Shown here piece after piece: positions 1 through 8,100 of a stretch of DNA of 64,000 bases (positions are counted from its first letter, which is position 1; each line of letters begins with the position of its first letter). The stretch is from Arthrobacter sp. PAMC 25486. GTDB taxonomy: Bacteria; Actinomycetota; Actinomycetes; Actinomycetales; Micrococcaceae. The DNA lies in NCBI RefSeq assembly GCF_000785535.1, contig NZ_CP007595.1, positions 2,874,439 through 2,938,438 on the forward strand, read 5' to 3'. A model generated the notes under the pieces. It did not search any database. It was not told the origin of the DNA and worked only from the letters and a program-made list of their open reading frames with translations. Both the position numbers and the translations under genes were made by a program.

Positions 1-8
1 ACACGTAG

Positions 9-260
9 TTACCCACAGGGTTTTGCACAATGGGTATAAGTTACACACATGTAATTCCACAGCTGTGGATTACTTTCTGACGGGGCTCAACGGCAAGGAC
101 GGCGTAATCAGCCCAAAGTTATCCACTTCTGTGGATAACTTTGTGAACAACTATGGATAACCCCGGTTTCGAAGATGGCTTGTGGATAGTTCGAATGAGT
201 TGTCAACGTCGGTGGATAAGTCTGTGGGTTGTGGGAAAAAGTTATCCACACTGTGGATAA
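9..260. other. Cluster of DnaA-box-like sites (oriC-like)
   Basis: About eight 9-mers within 250 bases match or nearly match the DnaA box TTATCCACA in both orientations. Exact or reverse-exact copies lie at 130-138, 242-250 and 252-260. One-mismatch copies lie at 9-17, 64-72, 119-127, 152-160, 181-189 and 211-219. Such density is typical of an actinobacterial oriC or of the dnaA upstream region. No dnaA, dnaN or rpmH is visible on the right side, so the left neighbour outside the window decides whether this is the origin itself. I see no gene in 1-456. Confidence 0.6.
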
Positions 261-456
261 CACTGGGGACAGTGACCTATTTTCACGCTGCTGGCACTTC
301 GTGCGTCTGTTCGTCCGCCAGCCGTAACTGCATCGCTGGGCTGCGCCTTGCGGCGCCCCGGGCGGAGCGTTCCAGCAAATGGACGAACCCAGAAATTCTG
401 AGGCAAGCCCTGAGCCCACTGGGCAGATGTTTGAAGATTACTGTCCTCTCGCTTAG

Positions 457-1026
457 TTGCGTGTTGTGACTGCGCGACCGGAGCTCCGTGTGCCGCGCGG
501 TGATGAGCTGTCGGAGTTTGCCGCCGTCGCTGCCGCAGGCGTGCATGGTCCCGGAGCGAATCCGTTCTTAACGCCGCGGACTGATCTTCCACCGCGTGAC
601 CGGGCTCTTTATGTGATGCAGCAGTATTGGAGCCGTCGCGGTTCGTGGGACCTTCAGGATTGGGCCTTGGAACTGGGTGTATTTCACGGTGGCCGGTCTG
701 TCGGCACTGTTGCGCTGAGAGCTCGAAGTTTTTCAGTCTTGCGTGAGGTGAGAACTGAATCGTGGCTGGGCGTTGTGCACCACTGGCAAGGCATTGGTAC
801 AGAATCCCGGGCAGCCATGCCGAGCCTCGCATTTGAGGTGTTGGGGGCGATAAATGCTGTTACCGAGGCCTTTCAAGACAACAAGGGCTCACAGGGAGTC
901 TCACAGAAACTCGCCTATGGTCACGGCGGTGTCTCCAGATCCGTCCTGGCAGGGAGGGCGATGGTGTCTGACCGCCTCCGTCTTGACCGCCAGGACTGGG
1001 CAAAGACCAATGCAGCGCACTCATAA
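457..1026 (+). CDS. GNAT-family N-acetyltransferase (RimJ/RimL-like)
   Basis: This 189-residue protein resembles the RimJ/RimL group of GNAT acetyltransferases, which transfer acetyl from acetyl-CoA to an amine. The visible family pattern is the central strand followed by a turn (around residues 105-115, HHWQGIGTESR, the acetyl-CoA pyrophosphate loop region), then a hydrophobic helix, then a late block with DN..S..V..KLAYG (about 142-157), typical of the GNAT C-terminal motif. The start used is TTG at 457; a GTG at 466 is an alternative. Neither has a clear ribosome binding site, so the N-terminus is uncertain. The substrate is unknown. It is followed after 95 bases by a second, unrelated GNAT gene. 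Confidence 0.75.
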   Translation: MRVVTARPELRVPRGDELSEFAAVAAAGVHGPGANPFLTPRTDLPPRDRALYVMQQYWSRRGSWDLQDWALELGVFHGGRSVGTVALRARSFSVLREVRTESWLGVVHHWQGIGTESRAAMPSLAFEVLGAINAVTEAFQDNKGSQGVSQKLAYGHGGVSRSVLAGRAMVSDRLRLDRQDWAKTNAAHS

Positions 1027-1121
1027 ATCACTAGTCTCGCTGCGCGCCTTTCCCTTTTCGGTGCCTAGGCCACATCAGAAAGGGCGTCAAGGACTTAGTT
1101 GTACTCGGGTACTTTTGAGGA

Positions 1122-1577
1122 ATGGAAATTAGGGACGGTGTCATCGAAAGTGACCAGAGACGCTGCATCGATTTATGGCTCGACGCTGTGGCAACAAGGG
1201 ACGGGCACATTGATGCAGTCGCTGTCGGCCTACGTGCCCAAGAGAAATTCACCTGCAGGATCGTCCGATTCGCTGCACTTGGCGATGATGTGGAAGGTTT
1301 TGCACTCACCGTCGATGGAGGGGGCGGGGTTGCGTGTCTGGAGATGTTGGCAGTGGCGCCGCAGGCTTCTCGTCGCGGCGGGGGACGGACACTTTTAGTC
1401 GATGCTTTGACGTGCGCTGCAAATGCTGGCTTCAGCAGATTTGAGCTGAAAGTTCGTGAGGAAAACACAGGAGCGATCAACCTCTACAGGTCGGCCGGGA
1501 TGACTCAGATTGGTGTCGCGGCAGAACATCCACTGGGTGGGTTGCCCATGGTGACCTTTGGCTGTTCGATGTTGTGA
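1122..1577 (+). CDS. GNAT-family N-acetyltransferase
   Basis: This 151-residue protein has a GNAT fold. An acidic and hydrophobic strand (CLEMLAVAPQ, residues about 71-80) leads into the acetyl-CoA-binding loop SRRGGGRTLLVDAL (about 82-95), and a C-terminal motif ENTGAINLYRSAGM (about 116-129) is characteristic of small-molecule or peptide acetyltransferases. It starts at ATG 1122. The gene lies between another GNAT and a GrpB-family gene, all on the plus strand, but the gaps are 95 and 42 bases, so an operon is possible but not shown. The substrate cannot be inferred. Confidence 0.8.
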   Translation: MEIRDGVIESDQRRCIDLWLDAVATRDGHIDAVAVGLRAQEKFTCRIVRFAALGDDVEGFALTVDGGGGVACLEMLAVAPQASRRGGGRTLLVDALTCAANAGFSRFELKVREENTGAINLYRSAGMTQIGVAAEHPLGGLPMVTFGCSML

Positions 1578-1619
1578 TTTGTGGCCGGCGGGCAGCGCTG
1601 ACAAGTGGATAATGGGCGA

Positions 1620-2213
1620 ATGACTTCTGATGCCCACCTGGACGCCGTGCTCATCGGCGGCCGTGAAGAACGCCCCATTGTCATCGTCGATTATGATCCC
1701 CACTGGGCCGAACGATTCACAAAACTGGCTCAGCAAATCCGTGGTGCAATCGGAGAACACACGCTCATGGTTGAGCACATTGGCTCCACCTCGGTCCCGG
1801 GCCTGGCAGCCAAACCGATCATCGACATTTTGCTCACGATCCGGGATGTTGCCGACGAGACCGCCTACCTGCCTCAACTGGAGGATGCCGGCTTTGTTCT
1901 ACGGGTCCGGGAACCGGGGCACCGCATGTTCAGGACCGCAGAACGGGACGTGCACATCCATGTATTCTCCAGCGGCAATGCAGCTGTGCCGCCGTACCTG
2001 GAACTCCGCGACTGGCTCCGGCAGTACGAAGGTGAACGCAAACTGTACGAACAGACTAAGAAAGCGTTGGCCCAACAACAATGGGCTGACATGAACTACT
2101 ACGCCGACGCCAAAACCGAGGTCATCACGGCGATTCTTGGCCGCGCACGGGTTCGGCGATCAAAAGAAACCAAGATCATGCCCGTAACATCGCATTTTGA
2201 TCGACACAATTAG
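1620..2213 (+). CDS. GrpB family protein (UPF0157)
   Basis: This protein of about 197 residues has the hallmark GrpB/UPF0157 sequence: IVDYDPHWAERF near the N-terminus, then HIGSTSVPGLAAKPIIDI (about residues 52-69). That motif places the family in the nucleotidyltransferase-like superfamily. HIHVF and the LRDWLR segment follow, as expected for the family. Its biochemical role is not established. ATG at 1620 is preferred over a GTG five codons upstream (1605), because the GTG has no ribosome binding site and family members start near the VDYD motif. The C-terminal 20 residues are basic and may be a local extension. Confidence 0.85.
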   Translation: MTSDAHLDAVLIGGREERPIVIVDYDPHWAERFTKLAQQIRGAIGEHTLMVEHIGSTSVPGLAAKPIIDILLTIRDVADETAYLPQLEDAGFVLRVREPGHRMFRTAERDVHIHVFSSGNAAVPPYLELRDWLRQYEGERKLYEQTKKALAQQQWADMNYYADAKTEVITAILGRARVRRSKETKIMPVTSHFDRHN

Positions 2214-2240
2214 CCTTTCGTCCTTAGACTGAAGATAAAT

Positions 2241-2258
2241 ACTAGCCAAATGGCTAGT
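2241..2258. promoter_or_regulatory. 8-bp inverted repeat upstream of the LuxR-type gene
   Basis: A perfect inverted repeat, ACTAGCCA-AA-TGGCTAGT, lies 80 bases before the start of the large regulator, in the only gap between grpB and that gene. It could be an autoregulatory operator. There is no T tract after it, so a terminator for grpB is less likely. The binding protein is unknown. Confidence 0.35.
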
Positions 2259-2337
2259 GGGTGGTATCTGGGGTGTTTGATGCGGTACTGACGGCCAATG
2301 CCAGGCATCTGACTGTGTTTGTACGAAATGGGGAAGC

Positions 2338-4995
2338 GTGGCCAGGCGGGCGAATGTTGGGGACATTGTTCGAAAGCTGACGGGGACTTCTTCTCGGGGA
2401 GTGCTCATCGTTGGTTCCCGCGGTGTGGGGAAAACGTGGATGTTGGGCCAGATCCGTTCAGCGTTGGGTCCCGACGCCGCGATCGTCAGGCTTTCCGCCA
2501 GCAAGGCACTGGCTTCCATACCTTTTGGCGCCGTCAATGCCCGTGTGGGGGCCAAACTTGTCCGCAGCAATGACTATTATGAGGTTCTCAACGGCCTGCT
2601 GGGCCAGGTGAGCCTGGGCTTGGAAACGGCCAAGCACGTCGTTCTGATGGTGGACAACGCAGAATTTTTGGACAGCAACAGTGCCGCCATCATCTTGCAG
2701 GTTGTCATGTCCACCGAGGCCCGGCTGATCCTCGTCGACCAGCCAGGCGGCCACAACACCCACCTGCGTGAATTGTGGAGGGACGGCCATCTGACCCGGT
2801 TTGAGCTGGCGCCCCTGCATTCCGAGGATGTCCAAGTATTTCTCGAAGATTTCTTGGGGGGCAAAGTTGCAGGTCCGACGGCGGATTACCTCACCAGGCG
2901 CTCAGCCGGCAACCCCCTGGTGCTCCAAGGCCTGGTGACAGGCGCCCAGGAAGAAGGCTCGCTGCGCAGGGCCAACAACGTGTGGGTCCTTGACCATCCG
3001 GGTGACAAACTCGGCACGGAGTCGTGGGAATTCCTGCAGATGGACCTTGACCATTTGCAGCCCGACTCGAAGCGCATCATTGAAATATTGGCCTTGGCCG
3101 GCAAGCTGCCACTAGATGTGCTGCTGGACCTGACAAGCGCCGAGGCAGTTGACGACATTCAACAGCGCGAACTTGTCGAAATTATGCCGGGCCCCCAATT
3201 GACCATGCGGCTTGCCCGGGCTGTTACGGCGCCCGCGATCAGGTCCACTATTCCTGTAGGGCGCAGCCGCAAGTACCTCGCCGATGTTGCGAGGTTGCTT
3301 CCCGATGATGGGCGGACCAGTCCTGAAGCGATCATCAACTTCACCCGGTGGTCCATGGAATGTGGCATGGCCGTGTCGGAAGAGCGGCTGCTTGAGGCCA
3401 CCACCTGCGCGAATCAGCTGATGCGCTCGAATGACGCCTTGGAATTCAGCAACAGGAAGGTGTTCTCAAGGGAATCAGCCGCGTTGTTGGCCGAGCGGGC
3501 CATTGCCACGATGACCCAAAACCTGCCCGATGAGGCTCGTGCGCTTGCTGTGCAGGCGTTTGCACTGGCGGAAAATCCGGAAGATGCCGCCAGGGCTTTG
3601 CATGCTGTGCATCTGAGCCATTTTTCAGATGTGGAATACCAAAACCGACTCAAGGAGGCATTCGCTGATTTTGAGGCCCGCTTTGGTACACCTGCCCTCA
3701 ATGACTCATCCACCGAAGCTGACATTGCTGTCTTGATCATTCGCGCAACCATGGAAGTTTCCACCGGCGAAATCGCCCAGGCCAAGCAGCGCATCGAGGC
3801 ACTCCGTGAGCACCCGCTCACGGACAACATTGGGGACCGCGTCCTGCTCAAGTCGCTCTACAGCGAAATTCTCAGCGCCACGGGACGGCTGGACAGTGCA
3901 GTCGCCCTGGCCATGGAAGTCATCGGTGAGTTGGAGGACCCTGCAGGATTCCCGCGTCCGGACATTTCCATTTTGGCATACACCCGTTCGGTTGCCGCGT
4001 TTATTTACGACGGCGCATGGGATTACGTACGTGCCGCGCTGCATCCGGACACGTTCGAGAATCCTGATCTCATGCTGCATTCGGGCGGATTGCGGGATTT
4101 GGCTGCAGCGATGATGGCCTGCCGGCGAGGCCATATGGAAGAGGTTCTTAACGCTTTAGAACCGGCGGTGAGTGCACTGACCGACTATGATCCCTGGTCT
4201 GTGTTGCCAACCGCTTTGGGCATCCGCGCCTATGGCCAGGTGATGAGTGGTGATATTGCCGCATCTCAGGAGTCCCTGGTGCAGTTGGCTGCACTGAACC
4301 AGCGCAGCGGAAAATTCTATGAACTTGAAGGTGCAGCATACGCCGCAGCTGCACAATGCATGACAGGCCAAGGTGAACTGGGACTGGCAAGACTGCGCAG
4401 CCTGCAACGCGAATGCGTCGCCCATGGTTATTTGGGGATTGAGATAACAGTCCTGTCCTTGCTATTGCGAGTGGGAGAATCAACTGCCGTCTCCCGCTTG
4501 GCCGAGGTGTCGGAAATGCTGGAATCCACCAGTAAGGAATTTTTTGTCAGTTGGGCCAAGGCGATGCATTCCCAGGATCCCACCGTCCTGGACAGTGCCA
4601 GCGCCACAGCCATGGACTTCGGCTATGAACTTATCGGTGTGGAGTTGGCTACGCATGCCCTCCGGAAGTTCCATGACCGCGGAAAAGTTCATAGAAGCCG
4701 CAAGACTGCCAGCAAAGTTGTGGCCATGCGTGAACAGATGCCAGGGCTGGTGTCACCAGTCTTTCAAACAATCGACCAGCCCAAGATGACCCGGCGCGAA
4801 CACCAGATCGCGTTGCTGGTGGCCCAAGGCGAATCCAACAACTCCATTGCCAGCAGGCTCAATGTTTCCCTGCGAACCATTGAGGGGCATCTGTACCGGA
4901 CTTTCATTAAATTGGACCTGCAATCCCGGGACCAGCTGGCGGCACTGATGAATGGCGCCGCTGTGCCAGATGACACGGACGCCTACTATTCCTGA
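2338..4995 (+). CDS. Large ATP-binding LuxR-type (LAL-like) transcriptional regulator
   Basis: This 885-residue protein combines an N-terminal P-loop NTPase module with a C-terminal LuxR-type helix-turn-helix, the architecture of LAL/STAND regulators. The Walker A motif GSRGVGKT is at residues 26-33, and a Walker B-like VVLMVDNAEF is at about 100-109. A long helical middle region resembles TPR-type sensor repeats. The HTH (TRREHQIALLVAQG to RTIEGHLYRTF) spans about 818-857. The GTG start at 2338 is the only start codon after an in-frame stop at 2278. The gene sits directly upstream of the giant surface-protein gene with a 147-base gap full of repeats, so it probably controls that gene. The ligand is unknown. 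Confidence 0.85.
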   Translation: MARRANVGDIVRKLTGTSSRGVLIVGSRGVGKTWMLGQIRSALGPDAAIVRLSASKALASIPFGAVNARVGAKLVRSNDYYEVLNGLLGQVSLGLETAKHVVLMVDNAEFLDSNSAAIILQVVMSTEARLILVDQPGGHNTHLRELWRDGHLTRFELAPLHSEDVQVFLEDFLGGKVAGPTADYLTRRSAGNPLVLQGLVTGAQEEGSLRRANNVWVLDHPGDKLGTESWEFLQMDLDHLQPDSKRIIEILALAGKLPLDVLLDLTSAEAVDDIQQRELVEIMPGPQLTMRLARAVTAPAIRSTIPVGRSRKYLADVARLLPDDGRTSPEAIINFTRWSMECGMAVSEERLLEATTCANQLMRSNDALEFSNRKVFSRESAALLAERAIATMTQNLPDEARALAVQAFALAENPEDAARALHAVHLSHFSDVEYQNRLKEAFADFEARFGTPALNDSSTEADIAVLIIRATMEVSTGEIAQAKQRIEALREHPLTDNIGDRVLLKSLYSEILSATGRLDSAVALAMEVIGELEDPAGFPRPDISILAYTRSVAAFIYDGAWDYVRAALHPDTFENPDLMLHSGGLRDLAAAMMACRRGHMEEVLNALEPAVSALTDYDPWSVLPTALGIRAYGQVMSGDIAASQESLVQLAALNQRSGKFYELEGAAYAAAAQCMTGQGELGLARLRSLQRECVAHGYLGIEITVLSLLLRVGESTAVSRLAEVSEMLESTSKEFFVSWAKAMHSQDPTVLDSASATAMDFGYELIGVELATHALRKFHDRGKVHRSRKTASKVVAMREQMPGLVSPVFQTIDQPKMTRREHQIALLVAQGESNNSIASRLNVSLRTIEGHLYRTFIKLDLQSRDQLAALMNGAAVPDDTDAYYS

Positions 4996-5020
4996 GTGTT
5001 CATCCTGAGTGCTGAAAGCC

Positions 5021-5065
5021 CAAAAATAGAGTGGTGACCGGCAAAAATTAGAGTGGTCACCACTC
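5021..5065. promoter_or_regulatory. Tandem 21-base-spaced direct repeats with a perfect palindrome (candidate operator)
   Basis: Two near-identical copies of CAAAAAT(T)AGAGTGGTSACC start at 5021 and 5042, exactly two helical turns apart. The second copy is part of a perfect inverted repeat, GAGTGGT-C-ACCACTC (5051-5065). The pair lies between the LuxR-type gene and the giant surface-protein gene. The arrangement suggests cooperative binding of a dimeric HTH protein, most simply the neighbouring regulator. This is an inference from spacing and symmetry. Confidence 0.5.
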
Positions 5066-5071
5066 GTGTTT

Positions 5072-5134
5072 CCCCCAGACCTGTCTCCTTACCATGGTGA
5101 GGCGCGTCCTATGCGCCAGGTCTCTTACTGGGGG
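5072..5134 (+). promoter_or_regulatory. Structured 5' leader that could mask the ribosome binding site of the surface-protein gene
   Basis: The leader can fold into a long stem. CCCCCAG at 5072-5078 pairs with CTGGGGG at 5128-5134, GACCTG at 5078-5083 with CAGGTC at 5117-5122, and an inner GGCGC/GCGCC hairpin spans 5101-5117. The right arm of the outer stem overlaps the only Shine-Dalgarno candidate, the GGGGGA just before ATG 5143. Folding would therefore hide the ribosome binding site. Whether this is regulation or chance needs folding analysis. Confidence 0.4.
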
Positions 5135-5142
5135 AAATCAAC

Positions 5143-8100
5143 ATGAATGGTCTTTTTCGTCTGCAACGAAGCGTGCACTCGAGCGGCTCGGGTGGCCGGC
5201 GTTTTGCCGCGCCCGCCAAGAAGTCGAGGGGCAAGTTTCTTGCCTCTCTCTTGAGTCTGTCCATGGTGGCAACCCTCGGCATCGGCTCAGTCCTGGTCAC
5301 GGCCCCGGCCGCCTCCGCCGCCCCAATCACGACGGTCGGCATCACGGCTGCAGTGAGCGACCACAAGGGGATCAGTAAAGGCAACGGCAATAGCGACGGC
5401 AATTCTTGGAATAACTGCATCACCTACGATCCAGCCCAATTAACGCCACGTGATGAGCCCTCATGGGCGCAATCTGGATACCGTTATAGGTCTACGACAT
5501 TTGTCGGTTCGGGATCGGAGGCCCGCACCGGTCACGGTTCCGGTAACGCCGGTTGTCCCGATGGTTCAATCGTAAATGTTTCAACTTCCGGCGGACAGAG
5601 TGCGGTGGGGGTTGCGCCGGCGGCAAATATATCTGTTGCAGATGGAATTCCCTTCAATCTGGCCCGCATCACGCACTACAACAACCCCGTCTCTTCGACG
5701 GCGAGCTTTTTTAGCGGCAATTTGAAGATCAAGCTCTCCGGCTTCGATTCGTCACCAGAATTGGTGTTTCCTTGGACCTTGTGGGAAACGTCAAACGAAT
5801 CCAGAGGGTGTCCAGATGGTCACTGGTTCCCCACTGATAATTGCCAAGACCAGATCAAGTTCACCTCCCAAATATCCGACCAGGTCCTGACTAAAGGTGG
5901 ACTTCGCTACAAACTGATTATTGGTGGTTTCATTGGGTCAGCCACGACTTCCTGCCCGTCAACACCGGCCGGAAGTGCTGTCAACGATTTCTGGACCGAC
6001 GAGAAGAAGAACACGAACGCCTGCATTTATGCAACGGTTGAGCAGATCCGTGAGCTGACTGTTAACAAGGTCACCGCTGGCATCAATCCACCCAGCCAGG
6101 AATTCAAATTTTCGTCAACGGGAACTCTGGAAGGTTCCGCCTGGAAAAATGGCAGCCAGAGTGTGACCCCCACCGTTGCAGGCACGCCGGTTGAAGTTTT
6201 CAAGAAGGACTTGATCAGCACCGACAAGGTGACCATCACGGAAGGGCCCGTCAGTGATTCCCGCTGGGACCTGAGCTCAATGGTCTGCACCCAGCTGGAT
6301 GCGTCCGGCACAGCCGTGGCCGTTCCCAACGTCACCACGAACGGCCGCGCCATTACCTTGGACAAGGTGGGGGCGCCGCTCAACACGGCGAACCCGAATG
6401 TCACCTGTACCTTCACCAACACCTTCACCTCGGGCAGCCTGACCATTGCCAAGGTTCTGGAGGATCCGAATAGCGGCCTGACGAATCCGGAGAAGCTCTA
6501 CTCGGGCACGTACAACTGCGGCCCCAGTTACACGGGCACCTTTGACATCAAGGCCGGTGAAGCCATGACCGTTGATCGCATTCCGGTCGGGCGTGAATGC
6601 ACCGTGACCGAAACGGCTCCCAGTGGAAATCTGGTGAACGATTCGTTCGTATGGGGTGTTCCCGCCTTTTCCCCGAGCAATACTGTCAAGATCGCCAGCG
6701 GTGCGGACTCCAAGGTCACCATCACTAACAAGATCACGCAGAACAAGGGCACCTTCACGGTCACCAAGAGGGTAGTCGGACCCAACAGCGGGTTCATTCA
6801 TAATGACCGCGAATTCCCGGTCGGTTACGTTTGCGCCATGGGATCACCCGCTGTCCAGGTGGCAAACGGCACATTGAACGTCAAGAAGGACGGTTCAGCC
6901 ACCTCCGATCCCATCCCCACTGGTGCCAGCTGTGTCCTGACGGAAACGCTGACTGCCGTGGACGGCGACTTTGCCGATGGCTCCTACGAGTGGACCGGCA
7001 ATACTTTCATGCCGGCAAGCCCCATCACCATTGGCGCCAACGGCTCAAATACCAGCGTTGAACTGACGAACAACTTCAAGCGCAACTACGGCCAGCTGAA
7101 GATCACCAAGAAGGTCGAAGGGCCCGCAGGTGCTTTCGCAAACACAGACATGCTGTTCTCCGGCACATACACCTGCGCAGGCGTCGAGAAGCCGTTCGAG
7201 CTCAAGGCCAATGGCGAATTCGCCAGCCCGGCCAACGAAATCCCGGCAGGCAGCAACTGTATAGTCGAGGAGAATGCCCCCGACGGTGGTTTACTGAATG
7301 CTTCCTACCAGTGGGGTGCAGCCACCTATGATTCGGACAATGTCACGGTCGAGAACGGCAAGACAGCATCCGTCGCCATCACCAACCACGTTGTGCAGAA
7401 CACCGGAACGTTCTCAATCACGAAGACCATCACCGGCCCCGAAGGGGACAGTGGCTACACGGGACCTAGCGACCGTGAATTCACCGTCGCCTACGTGTGC
7501 ACCCTGGAAAAGGGCAGCAACGTCGAAGGCGAGCTGACAGTCACCACTGCAGGCGTAAAGGAATCCCCTGCCATTCCTGCCGGTTCCTCCTGTGTTCTGA
7601 GCGAACCGAACCTCACGACAGAGAACGGCGACTTCGCCGACGGCTCTTACGAGTGGGTAGCACCAACGAGCGAGGCGTTCAGTCCCAGCAACACCGTCAC
7701 CATCGGCAACAGCACCACCGTGGCCGTAACCCTGGAGAATAAGTACACCCGCTCCTTTGGCTCACTAAACCTGAAGAAGGTCGTTGACGGCAACGGCTAT
7801 GTCGGTGAGGGTGCACAGTTTGAGGTCGCCTACGACTGTGGTGGCGTCTACACGGGCACCCGCAAGCTGACGGCGGGTGACGACGGCGTCACGATCGATG
7901 GTCTGCCCGCAAATGCCCTGTGTGAGCTGAGCGAAACTGCACCCAGCGATGAACTGCTGGATGCCGCCCACAAGTGGGGCGCAGCAAACTGGAACCCCAA
8001 CAGTGCTTCGGTAACTGTCAAAAAGAATGAGACCGTCACCGCCACGGTGACCAACACGACGGTTGCCATCTTTGGTGGACTAAGTGTTGTGAAGGCTGTT

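Noticed and set aside
242..832. Long minus-strand open frame over the DnaA-box cluster and the first GNAT gene
   Set aside because: The translation is low in hydrophobic core and His/Arg/Gln-rich, and it is antisense to a clear GNAT protein.
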